NCBI GenBank assembly: GCA_045580485.1
Contig: JAZNNW010000164.1
Span: 1-13,436 of the forward strand
Reading direction: 5' to 3'
DNA from: Avoscillospira sp045580485
GTDB taxonomy: Bacteria > Bacillota > Clostridia > Oscillospirales > Oscillospiraceae
Length of the DNA stretch: 13,436 nucleotides
A program made the translations under genes and the position numbers. Shown here piece after piece: positions 1 through 5,820 of this stretch. Numbering within the stretch: position 1 is the first letter of the stretch; each line of letters opens with the position of its first letter. Under the pieces are notes generated by a model that searched no databases, was not told the DNA's origin, and saw only the letters and a program-made list of their open reading frames with translations.

Positions 1-372
1 GGAGGCATCAAAGGTGTTCTTTTTCTTGCCCAGGTTCTCGGAGGAAAGCCATACGGTCTCCGGCCCGATCAAGGCCAGTTTTGCGTGTGCATACGGATTG
101 ACATAGATTTTCAAGTCCGGGAACGCCTTCTTGATGTGATAGGCATTGATTTCATACTTGCTGTTGCAAATGATGGTGATGCCTTTGCCACGCTCACGCT
201 TGGACACGATTTTGGAGATATAATCGAAGTCGCACAGAGAGAAGGTCACGAGGATGACCTCGTGGTCATGTCTTCCGATTTGGCTCAAGCGAGTGTTCCA
301 GGTGGTTGCTTTGTTCGATAATTTGGCGTCGATTGTCAGAGCGATGCCGCCGCAGTCGGTCTTAAATGCCAT
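1..372 (-). CDS. PLD-like (HxK) domain protein, 3' end beyond window
   Basis: The reading frame opens with ATG at 372 behind a strong AGGAGGT and stays open for 124 codons to the window edge, so the C-terminus is missing. It begins MAFKTDCGGIALTIDAKL. Residues about 38-80 look like a Rossmann-like beta-alpha stretch (VILVTFSLCDF, then GITIICNSKYEI). Near residue 97 is YAHAKLALIG, followed by VWLSSENLG. The HxK and S-S-x-N pattern is typical of one half of the phospholipase D-like (HKD) fold, used by some nucleases and phosphodiesterases. The Asp expected five residues after the Lys is a Gly here, so catalysis is uncertain. The start overlaps the DUF4406 stop by 11 nt, which implies translational coupling and membership of the same operon. 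Its substrate cannot be told; a nucleic-acid role is an inference from the neighbours. Confidence 0.72.
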   Translation of the reverse strand, partial: MAFKTDCGGIALTIDAKLSNKATTWNTRLSQIGRHDHEVILVTFSLCDFDYISKIVSKRERGKGITIICNSKYEINAYHIKKAFPDLKIYVNPYAHAKLALIGPETVWLSSENLGKKKNTFDAS

Positions 373-793
373 GTCGCACCTCCTCACAGTTTTCTGTGAA
401 ATAGCGCAGACGGTAGCTTTTCCATTTGGCTCGGCGGATCTCAGCTTCCATTCCGGCGGAGATGCGGTCCCCAAAGACCCACACCTCGGCACATTTACTC
501 ATGAGGGCATTGCCGAAGAACAGTCCCAGCTGACGCTCCTTGGGATTACCATCATTGAGGAATTGTGGGAACAGCAGGTGCGGTGCAATGGGGATGTAAC
601 CCTTGTCCACAGCGAAGCGGCTGTACTTTCGAGCATTTTCGACATTTTTCGATATTTCTCCGGCATAGGGTGAGCAGATGTAAACGATAGGACGGAAGGC
701 CCGGAGCGCCTTTTCTTCTTTCTCTACGGCGGACATTGCCTCGTAGGCGGTAGGGTCGTAATAACCCTCACAGTTGAATTTGTTGATACTCAT
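362..793 (-). CDS. DUF4406 / nucleoside 2-deoxyribosyltransferase-like protein
   Basis: 143 aa. I chose the ATG at 793 (MSINKFNCEGYYDPT) because AAAGGA lies 8-10 nt upstream; the frame stays open further upstream through the leader hairpin, but no better ribosome site is there. The core reads VYICSPYAG near residue 40, PIAPHLLFPQFL in the middle, and ISAGMEAEI near residue 117. SPY near the first strand and the Gly-Met-x-x-Glu helix are the hallmarks of DUF4406, a small Rossmann-like family related to nucleoside 2-deoxyribosyltransferases and common in phages. By family it would act on nucleosides or nucleotides, perhaps salvage or base modification for replication; the substrate is not known. 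It lies downstream of the DNA polymerase, separated by a structured leader (814-872), and overlaps the next gene by 11 nt. Confidence 0.8.
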   Translation of the reverse strand: MSINKFNCEGYYDPTAYEAMSAVEKEEKALRAFRPIVYICSPYAGEISKNVENARKYSRFAVDKGYIPIAPHLLFPQFLNDGNPKERQLGLFFGNALMSKCAEVWVFGDRISAGMEAEIRRAKWKSYRLRYFTENCEEVRHGI

Positions 794-813
794 TGGTATG
801 TTCCTTTCCAGGA

Positions 814-872
814 CGGGCTTTGCTACCCATCTCTGTTGCCTAATGGAAAGCAAAGACCCGTTTTGGCGGAAA
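814..872 (-). ncRNA. Structured 5' leader element, copy E1
   Basis: The DNA polymerase stop and the DUF4406 start are separated by 82 nt. On the minus strand this gap reads TTTCCGCCAAAACG, then stem strand CGGGTCTTTGC (860-850), then TTTCCATTAGGC (849-838), a loop, and stem strand GCAAAGCCCG (823-814). The stem is 10 bp with one bulged U. The 35-nt block at 838-872 matches 5092-5126 at identical spacing, although the stem sequences differ. The conserved TTTCCA can also pair with TGGAAA in the ribosome-site region at 806-811, which offers an alternative translation-controlling pairing. There is no U-run, so it is not a simple terminator. It belongs to the recurring element family described for 5051-5126 and 5728-5803. 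Confidence 0.6.
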
Positions 873-875
873 GAA

Positions 876-2816
876 TCAATCTTTTTTATAAAAATCTGTT
901 TCGTAGCCATCGGCGCGGAGTTGCAGACCGTCTGCCCAGGCAGGAACACGCCCCATCTGATCGCAGACTGCCTGTAGGGACATCCGCCGGTCAGCCTCGA
1001 TGACCACTTCATCGTGGATATGCATCACGATGGAACAGCAGCGGAGGGTCTGCATGGAGTAGCAGAGCAGATCGCGGGCGGTGGCCTGGACGATGTTCTC
1101 CACAAATTTGGGCCCATAACTGTTCAGCCGTTCCCATTTCTTTGTTCCGCCGACTCCTTCATAGGTAATGCAGTCGCCGCCGAACTGGTTTTCGCCGATT
1201 TTCGGCTTTACATAGGCAAGCCGTCTGCCGGATGGCAGCGTGATGAACAGCATCCCGCTTTTGTAGGTAAAAGTGATGCCGTGGGTTTCCGTTTCGTATC
1301 TGTACCGCACCGCATCCATAGCAGCACGGTCAACGTCCCACCACAGCTTGGTGATATTGGGGTTGGCATCCCGCCACGCTTGCACCAGAGACTGAAGTTC
1401 TTCTTCGGCAAGCCCCATCTCCAAAGCACCCATAGCTTTCAGGGCACCAACGGAGCCCCCGTAGCCAAGAGCCAGTTCTGCGATTTTTCCTTTCTGCCGG
1501 AGGTGACCGTTGACACCATGCTTTTCTACGGGAACACCGAACATCTGACTGGCAGAGGCACAGTAGATGTCCTTGCCCTCCGCAAAGACCTTCTGACGCC
1601 ATTCCTCTCCGGCAATCCAGGCAATGACACGGGCTTCAATCGCAGAGAAGTCAGCCACGATGAATTTTCGGTCATCCTGGGGAACGAATGCGGTGCGGAT
1701 CAGCTGGGATAGCGTATCCGGTACATCTTCGTAAAGCATCTCCACAGCGTTGAAATCACCGTTATGAACGAGACCACGTGCTTCAGCCAGATCCACCAAG
1801 TGGTTCTGTGGCAGATTCTGCATCTGAATAATCCGGCCTGCCCATCGTCCGGTGCGGTTGGCACCATAGAACTGGAACATCCCTCTGGCACGGCCATCGG
1901 CGCAGACCGCCGTCTCCATTGCCTGGTACTTCTTCACCGAGGACTTGGCAAGCTGCTGCCGGAGTGTGAGAACGGTCTGCAACTGCGGCGGGGCTGTCTT
2001 GAGCATTTCAGCCACAGCCTTCTTGCCAAGGGTGTCTGTTTCCATACCGTTGAGGGACAGCCATTCCTTCATCTGCTGCACAGAGTTTGGGTTCTCCAAG
2101 GCGGTCAGTTCCTTCATTGCCAGGGTTAGCTCGGTGCGAGATCTTCCGTCCATCTGAATGGCCTGCCGCACCAGTTCCATATCCAGGGCGACACCACGGT
2201 CGTTTATTTCCTGGTCGAGGTGGTATTCATCCCACACGCTGTCCGGTACTGGGTATTTGGCAAGGCGGGTCTGAATAGACATCTCTGTCTCAACGTCACG
2301 GATGTTATATTTTTTGAATGCCAGCCACTTCTCTGGAGCGTGAGCCGGAAGGTTGCGGGTGCGTTGACCGTTGGTTTTTGTAGGTGCACAGGGCTGGCAG
2401 AAATACTTGATGAGTTCCTTGCCCTCGGTCAGCTTCTGCTTTTCAAGCCCAAGCACGGCACCGACACCCTCAAGGGAAAGAGGCAGACCCATCGTGGCCG
2501 CCCAAATCATGGAGCATCGCCAAGAGTCCGGCTCAAGGTAATCTCCGGTGGGATACCCCAGGTGGCGGGACAGGCAGATGCGTTCAAAGGTGGCGTTAAA
2601 AGCCCATTTGATGACGGAGTCATCAGTGAGGGCGGCAACCACATCCGCAGGGATGGTTTCACCGCAGGCAAGGTCAACGATCTGAACGGGAGCGCCGTCA
2701 ATGCTGTAAGAGAACAGCAGAATTTCAAATACGGGAGACTCGACGTAGCGGTACACGCCACACTTGGCAAGGTTCTGATCGCTGTAGGTTTCAATATCGA
2801 TTGAGAGTGTTTTCAT
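876..2816 (-). CDS. Family A DNA polymerase with 3'-5' exonuclease domain (phage type)
   Basis: 646 aa, a normal length for phage-type family A polymerases without a 5'-nuclease domain. The N-terminal proofreading exonuclease has Exo I SIDIET (D7, E9), Exo II NATFE (74-78) and Exo III YNIRD (170-174). The polymerase part has motif A DFSAIEAR (389-396), motif B from R440 and K444 to Y452 (RQKGKIAELALGYGG), and motif C HIHDEV (599-604, D602). All metal-binding residues expected for both activities are present, so the enzyme should be active. The ATG at 2816 has AAAGGAGC about 10 nt upstream. It sits in the operon after DUF2815, separated by a 67-nt gap containing a strong hairpin. Role: template-directed replication of the mobile element with proofreading, in the cytoplasm, probably with the DUF2815 protein coating single strands. 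The family assignment is secure. Confidence 0.96.
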   Translation of the reverse strand: MKTLSIDIETYSDQNLAKCGVYRYVESPVFEILLFSYSIDGAPVQIVDLACGETIPADVVAALTDDSVIKWAFNATFERICLSRHLGYPTGDYLEPDSWRCSMIWAATMGLPLSLEGVGAVLGLEKQKLTEGKELIKYFCQPCAPTKTNGQRTRNLPAHAPEKWLAFKKYNIRDVETEMSIQTRLAKYPVPDSVWDEYHLDQEINDRGVALDMELVRQAIQMDGRSRTELTLAMKELTALENPNSVQQMKEWLSLNGMETDTLGKKAVAEMLKTAPPQLQTVLTLRQQLAKSSVKKYQAMETAVCADGRARGMFQFYGANRTGRWAGRIIQMQNLPQNHLVDLAEARGLVHNGDFNAVEMLYEDVPDTLSQLIRTAFVPQDDRKFIVADFSAIEARVIAWIAGEEWRQKVFAEGKDIYCASASQMFGVPVEKHGVNGHLRQKGKIAELALGYGGSVGALKAMGALEMGLAEEELQSLVQAWRDANPNITKLWWDVDRAAMDAVRYRYETETHGITFTYKSGMLFITLPSGRRLAYVKPKIGENQFGGDCITYEGVGGTKKWERLNSYGPKFVENIVQATARDLLCYSMQTLRCCSIVMHIHDEVVIEADRRMSLQAVCDQMGRVPAWADGLQLRADGYETDFYKKD

Positions 2817-2837
2817 ACATTACCGCTCCTTTGCATA

Positions 2838-2876
2838 ACCCAAATGGGGTGGCAGATTGCTCCGCCACCCCTGGGT
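2838..2876 (-). other. Intergenic hairpin before the DNA polymerase start
   Basis: On the minus strand ACCCA-GGGGTGGC pairs with GCCACCCC-(AUU)-TGGGT, giving a 13-bp GC-rich stem with a 3-nt bulge and a 10-nt loop. It lies between the DUF2815 stop (2884) and the polymerase ribosome site (2826-2832). No U-run follows it, so it is not a canonical intrinsic terminator. It may adjust expression of the highly expressed ssDNA-binding protein relative to the polymerase, for example as an RNA processing or 3'-protection structure; that role is inferred. Confidence 0.6.
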
Positions 2877-2883
2877 GAGAATA

Positions 2884-3459
2884 TTAGCCGAGGAAATCTT
2901 CCTCATCGTCCGTTGCGAAGTCGGACTCAGCACTTGCCTTGCCGCCAAGAGGCTCACCGGCACGGATCAGCTGCAGATTGTTCAGACCGCAGGCGATACC
3001 CTTGTTGCCGTTAGAGTTAAAAGCGTACAGGTTGATGCTGGCACGGCCGTAAACACCGGAGTAAACCTCGGAGCGGGTCAGTACGGGGTTGCGGTCAGCG
3101 TCCACGATGCCGGGTGCCGTGGGAGAGTTTGCGTTGATGAAGTATGCGTTGGCGTAGGCGGGGTCGTCGGGTCTCTCAATGTCACCATCCCTCAGAGGGG
3201 TCTTGATGGCCGCGAGAGGAGGTACGGTGCGACCGTTGCCCTTCAGCTTGGCCTGACCCTCCTGGTAAGCTGCCTCGATAGCCGCCTTGATCTTGGCGAC
3301 CGTCTTGGTGTCGGACTTGGGAATGATGAGGCTGACGCTGTACTTGGGCGTGCCGCCGTTGATGGACTTGGGCTCCCAGACATTGGCGTAGGACCAACGG
3401 GTATCGGGGCCGGTGATAACCTTCATGGGATTGGTGACCTTGTTTGCGGTAGTAGACAT
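2884..3459 (-). CDS. DUF2815 family protein, probable ssDNA-binding protein
   Basis: 191 aa from ATG 3459 (MSTTANKVTNPMKVITGPDT), with GGAGG about 9 nt upstream, inside the end of the DUF2800 gene. The upstream stop ends at 3461, so one nucleotide separates the two genes and they are probably translationally coupled. The sequence matches the DUF2815 pattern: WSYANVWEPK, then KYSVSLIIPKSD, a basic alpha-helical stretch, ERPDDPAYANAYFINANS, and YSGVYGRASINLYAFN near the end. Members are annotated as phage ssDNA-binding proteins with an OB-like fold. The C-terminus (DDEEDFLG) is a strongly acidic tail ending in a bulky hydrophobic residue, like the partner-binding tails of bacterial SSB and T7 gp2.5. 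This fits a single-strand binding role beside the polymerase and a RecB-like nuclease. Confidence 0.88.
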   Translation of the reverse strand: MSTTANKVTNPMKVITGPDTRWSYANVWEPKSINGGTPKYSVSLIIPKSDTKTVAKIKAAIEAAYQEGQAKLKGNGRTVPPLAAIKTPLRDGDIERPDDPAYANAYFINANSPTAPGIVDADRNPVLTRSEVYSGVYGRASINLYAFNSNGNKGIACGLNNLQLIRAGEPLGGKASAESDFATDDEEDFLG

Positions 3460-3460
3460 A

Positions 3461-4585
3461 TTAAAATTCCTCCATAAAATCATTTTTGGCTGTATTCATT
3501 GCCGGACGTTTATCGCTCTCCGGTACGAGCGTGGGTTTGCCTTGCGGCTTTTCAATGTAAGGTGCGAGAAGCTCCTCAAAGCGGGATTTGCCGAGCAGTT
3601 TCTGCATGGCGGTGACACCGAGGACTTTGCGCTCATAGGGGTCAAGCCCTATGCTTTCAACAGCAGCGGCAACGGCGGTATCACTGGTGTACTTTCGGTT
3701 TGAACGACCCTCGACCAATTTCCAACCGGCCCATTCCTTACCGCTGATGGCTTGCTGAAGGGCGAACTCCTTCACATCGGATGCCCAGGCGGTGAGGGCA
3801 TCGACCTTGCCGAGGATTTCGGCAATCTCGGAGTCATCCAGAAGAGCCGGTGCCTGGAAGTCGTATCGGGCAAGTTCCATATTGGCCTCGGCGCGTTCTC
3901 TGCATTCTGCCTTTGCCTTGCAGAAACGGCACCACTCACCACAGCGGAAGTCACCCTGGCCTGCGTAGGCCATTTCGGCTTTTTCGTACAGTTCGGTGTC
4001 CGCCCAACGGAGCAGATCTGTTTTCGCCATACTGTCAACGCTGATATTGCCTTTGCGGGGCTGATAGATAGTCATGCGGATTTCTTCAATGTCGTAGATG
4101 TCATCGAAGATTTCCAGGGCACCCAAAGCGTAAAGGCGCATCTGGGGATTGCCCACGGCGCTGACCTCGACCCCTTTGCCGTGCTTGTAATCGCAAATGT
4201 TCATGATGCCGTCTGCGATCACGATGCAGTCTGCCGTACCGAAGCCTTCCTTGACCCAACGGGAGAAGTTCACCCGCTGTTCAATCATGACCACAGGGTC
4301 AGTGCAGGTCTGCTTTGCGGTTTCCAGAAGTTCCACCACATAGGCGGCATAGCCTTGGGCGCATTCTTCCATCTCCTCGTTGTACCAGGAGAGGTTTTCA
4401 ATGGGGTCATCCACGGGGATGCCAAGCGCCCGTTTCAGGCGGAACTCACAGAGGGTGTGGGCATCGGTACCCTCGGCAGCGTAGTCACTGTCTTTATCCT
4501 CGTAGGCTTCGCAAAGCCGAGCGGAGGGCGGGCAATTGAGCCAACGCTCCGAGGACGATGCCGAAAGGACTGCGTGTTTAGCCAT
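3461..4585 (-). CDS. DUF2800 protein, RecB/Cas4-like PD-(D/E)XK nuclease with likely Fe-S cluster
   Basis: 374 aa from ATG 4585 (MAKHAVLSASSSERWLNCPP), with GGAGGTG 8 nt upstream; the start overlaps the stop of the 106-aa gene by 8 nt. The N-terminus matches DUF2800 (SSSERWLNCPPSARL). Visible nuclease-like motifs are EGTDAH (38-43), GTAD (D119), DYK (D132, K134) and NPQMRLY (Q148, Y152), in the order seen in RecB-family PD-(D/E)XK enzymes. Cys18 near the N-terminus together with C219-x2-C222-x5-C228 mirrors the iron-sulfur staple of AddB and Cas4. The known part is the DUF2800 family and its association with phage replication modules; the Fe-S nuclease reading is my inference from motif order. 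It could process DNA ends for recombination-dependent replication with the adjacent DUF2815 protein. Confidence 0.88.
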   Translation of the reverse strand: MAKHAVLSASSSERWLNCPPSARLCEAYEDKDSDYAAEGTDAHTLCEFRLKRALGIPVDDPIENLSWYNEEMEECAQGYAAYVVELLETAKQTCTDPVVMIEQRVNFSRWVKEGFGTADCIVIADGIMNICDYKHGKGVEVSAVGNPQMRLYALGALEIFDDIYDIEEIRMTIYQPRKGNISVDSMAKTDLLRWADTELYEKAEMAYAGQGDFRCGEWCRFCKAKAECRERAEANMELARYDFQAPALLDDSEIAEILGKVDALTAWASDVKEFALQQAISGKEWAGWKLVEGRSNRKYTSDTAVAAAVESIGLDPYERKVLGVTAMQKLLGKSRFEELLAPYIEKPQGKPTLVPESDKRPAMNTAKNDFMEEF

Positions 4586-4898
4586 TGCCAAGCACCTCCA
4601 CCTCTGCCAGCAGAGCTTCGTAGTTGGCAGGGTCGATGCCGGACAGCTTCGCCGCACCGTACTTCTGAAGGATGGAACGGATCTGAGCAGTAAAGCCCTT
4701 GCGGGACTTGTCTGCGAGAACGGCTCTAACCTGTTCCAGGGTCAGTGCAGGTTTGGTGGGAGTGTCGGGTTCGGCTACACCCCCCGTATGGGGGTCTCCG
4801 CTGAACATCTCCGCCAGGGTGTTTGCCACATCGTTAATAGTGGCTGCGGCAGTGCGCAGGTCTTTGATTGCCAGTTCCAGTTCGCTGAATTTGCCCAT
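4578..4898 (-). CDS. Small phage-type protein (106 aa), function unknown
   Basis: 106 aa, ATG 4898 with GGAAGGAGG about 7 nt upstream. It begins MGKFSELELAIKDLRTAAATIND, an amphipathic helical stretch. A low-complexity linker rich in Gly, Pro and Thr follows (about 35-50). The C-terminal part (LTLEQVRAVLADKSRKGFTA to YEALLAEVEVL) looks like a compact helical fold, a SAP-like or peptide-binding arrangement at most. Similar proteins in Clostridia phages sometimes carry an rRNA-biogenesis rrp5 label, which I consider unreliable. Its end overlaps the DUF2800 start by 8 nt, so it is translationally coupled to the replication genes and probably serves them. No catalytic motif is visible. Confidence 0.8.
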   Translation of the reverse strand: MGKFSELELAIKDLRTAAATINDVANTLAEMFSGDPHTGGVAEPDTPTKPALTLEQVRAVLADKSRKGFTAQIRSILQKYGAAKLSGIDPANYEALLAEVEVLGNG

Positions 4899-5043
4899 TT
4901 CCGTTGCCTCCTTCCTTGATTTGCTTTTCCTTCACGGCGTGGTTGATTTTCTTTGCCAGGTTTGCTGCGACGATGATGAAGTCGAGGAGGATATCAACCA
5001 GTTCCTCTTCGGGGGTCATCGCCTGAGTTTCGGACTCGTACAT
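4834..5043 (-). CDS. Small acidic/helical protein (69 aa), function unknown
   Basis: ATG 5043, with GGGAGGTG 8 nt upstream. It begins MYESETQAMTPEEELVDILLDFIIVAANLAKK, a hydrophobic amphipathic helix after an acidic cap. The last 20 or so residues (low-complexity N, G, Q, R) overlap the first 65 nt of the next gene in another frame, so the C-terminus may be an extension produced by loss of an earlier stop. The ribosome site lies in the 3' strand of the E2 leader stem (5051-5059 pairing with 5104-5112), so translation should depend on that stem opening. No function can be assigned; its position points to early operon control or replication. Confidence 0.65.
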   Translation of the reverse strand: MYESETQAMTPEEELVDILLDFIIVAANLAKKINHAVKEKQIKEGGNGNGQIQRTGTGNQRPAHCRSHY

Positions 5044-5050
5044 TCTGTTT

Positions 5051-5126
5051 CACCTCCCGGAAGGAGCGGTGTCGGTGTTGCTCCTTACACCGCCTAATGG
5101 AAACGGGAGATGCGTTCTGGCGGAAA
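5051..5126 (-). ncRNA. Structured 5' leader element, copy E2 (sequesters an RBS)
   Basis: Minus-strand order: TTTCCGCCAGAACG, stem strand CATCTCCCG (5112-5104), TTTCCATTAGGC (5103-5092), an inner region, and stem strand CGGGAGGTG (5059-5051). The 9-bp stem (one G-U pair) buries the ribosome site GGGAGGTG of the 69-aa gene. The inner region contains two crossing helices: 5061-5067 with 5080-5086 and 5066-5072 with 5087-5093, each 7 bp and perfect, sharing two nucleotides. This is the pattern of an H-type pseudoknot or of two exclusive states. The 35-nt block 5092-5126 equals 838-872 in layout. RNA motifs named after DUF2800 and DUF2815 have been reported from Firmicutes, as far as I recall; whether this element is one of them needs a covariance-model search. 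Confidence 0.62.
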
Positions 5127-5140
5127 AACAGAAAAGTTTT

Positions 5141-5665
5141 TTAGAAAAATTCCGGGAACTCTTTTTGCAGGATTCCCATTGCCTTTTTTAGGCGGTCGGT
5201 GAAGGTCTTACGGGGGATGCCGATCTCCCCGGCAATGGCGGTATCACTCAAGCCCTGTTCACGGAGTCTGCCGATTTCAATGGCCTGGGGCATGATCTCG
5301 CACAGGCGGTCGAGGATCTGTCGCATATAAAGGGCATCAGAGACATAGTCGGCGGGAGACGGGACCTGCAGATCCGGCATTTCTTCCTGCAGATGGTCGA
5401 GCCAGTTCATCTCGTCACCGTCAACGTCCTTGAGACCGGAGTCCAGGGAACTCATATCGCCGGGGGTGTGATAGGGACAGCTGTAGCAGTCCATGTCGCA
5501 GGACAGGCGCTTGGATGGCGGGCAGACGCAGCGCCCGTGGTTCTGCTGAGTGCGGCGGTAGGCGTTGATATCACGGTAGTAGTCGTCGAACTGCTCCTTG
5601 GTGCAGGGAATGCGCTGCTTGGTGGCGCGGAGATAGATGTAGTACTGGTTGTCATTGGTTTTCAT
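5141..5665 (-). CDS. Cys-rich sigma-like HTH regulator
   Basis: 174 aa, ATG 5665 with AAAGGAGC about 9 nt upstream. The N-terminus (YYIYLRATKQRIPCTKEQFDD) and the middle Cys cluster (C46, C48, C56, C60, C63) match a family of sigma-factor-like proteins that recur in Clostridia mobile elements. Residues about 129-163 (IGRLREQGLSDTAIAGEIGI followed by RKTFTDRLKKA) form a region-4-like helix-turn-helix. There is no recognisable sigma region 2, so it is more likely an accessory or activator protein than a full sigma factor. The Cys cluster may hold a metal. It is the second gene of the operon, preceded by the E3 leader/terminator hairpin, so its own synthesis probably depends on read-through. It may activate later genes of the element; that is inference. 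Confidence 0.78.
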   Translation of the reverse strand: MKTNDNQYYIYLRATKQRIPCTKEQFDDYYRDINAYRRTQQNHGRCVCPPSKRLSCDMDCYSCPYHTPGDMSSLDSGLKDVDGDEMNWLDHLQEEMPDLQVPSPADYVSDALYMRQILDRLCEIMPQAIEIGRLREQGLSDTAIAGEIGIPRKTFTDRLKKAMGILQKEFPEFF

Positions 5666-5727
5666 TTATTTGGCTCCTTTCAGATTTTGCAATCCGTCCA
5701 GAGCCGCCAAGTCCGCTAAAACAGAAA

Positions 5728-5803
5728 AAGACGGCAGGGTGAGACCCACCTCTCCCATAGGGGAGAAAGTAGATCCCGCACTGCCGTCTTGCGTTCTGGC
5801 GGA
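5728..5803 (-). terminator. Long leader hairpin with U-run, copy E3 (terminator/attenuator)
   Basis: On the minus strand TCCGCCAGAACGC (5803-5791) runs straight into stem strand AAGACGGCAG (5790-5781). A second arm follows (TCTCCC pairing with GGGAGA around a CTAT loop, with many G-U pairs between the arms), then CTGCCGTCTT (5737-5728) and TTTCTGTTTT. The outer 10-bp perfect stem plus the U-run is an intrinsic terminator between the 52-aa gene and the sigma-like gene. The 13-nt lead-in matches copies E1 and E2, but TTTCCATTAGGC is absent. Since the operon continues, it is best read as an attenuator. Confidence 0.72.
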
Positions 5804-5820
5804 TTACCTGGTTTATTTAC

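Noticed and set aside
794..1012. N-terminal extension of the DUF4406 protein by up to 73 residues
   Set aside because: The frame happens to stay open through the leader hairpin and polymerase end, but the extension has no domain similarity and the ATG at 793 has the ribosome site.
1014..1712. A 232-codon plus-strand open frame opposite the DNA polymerase
   Set aside because: It mirrors the polymerase coding sequence, including motif A to C, and has no start signals.
3752..4693. A 313-codon plus-strand open frame opposite the DUF2800 gene
   Set aside because: The opposite frame carries conserved DUF2800 motifs, good start signals and coupling to its neighbours; this one has none of these.
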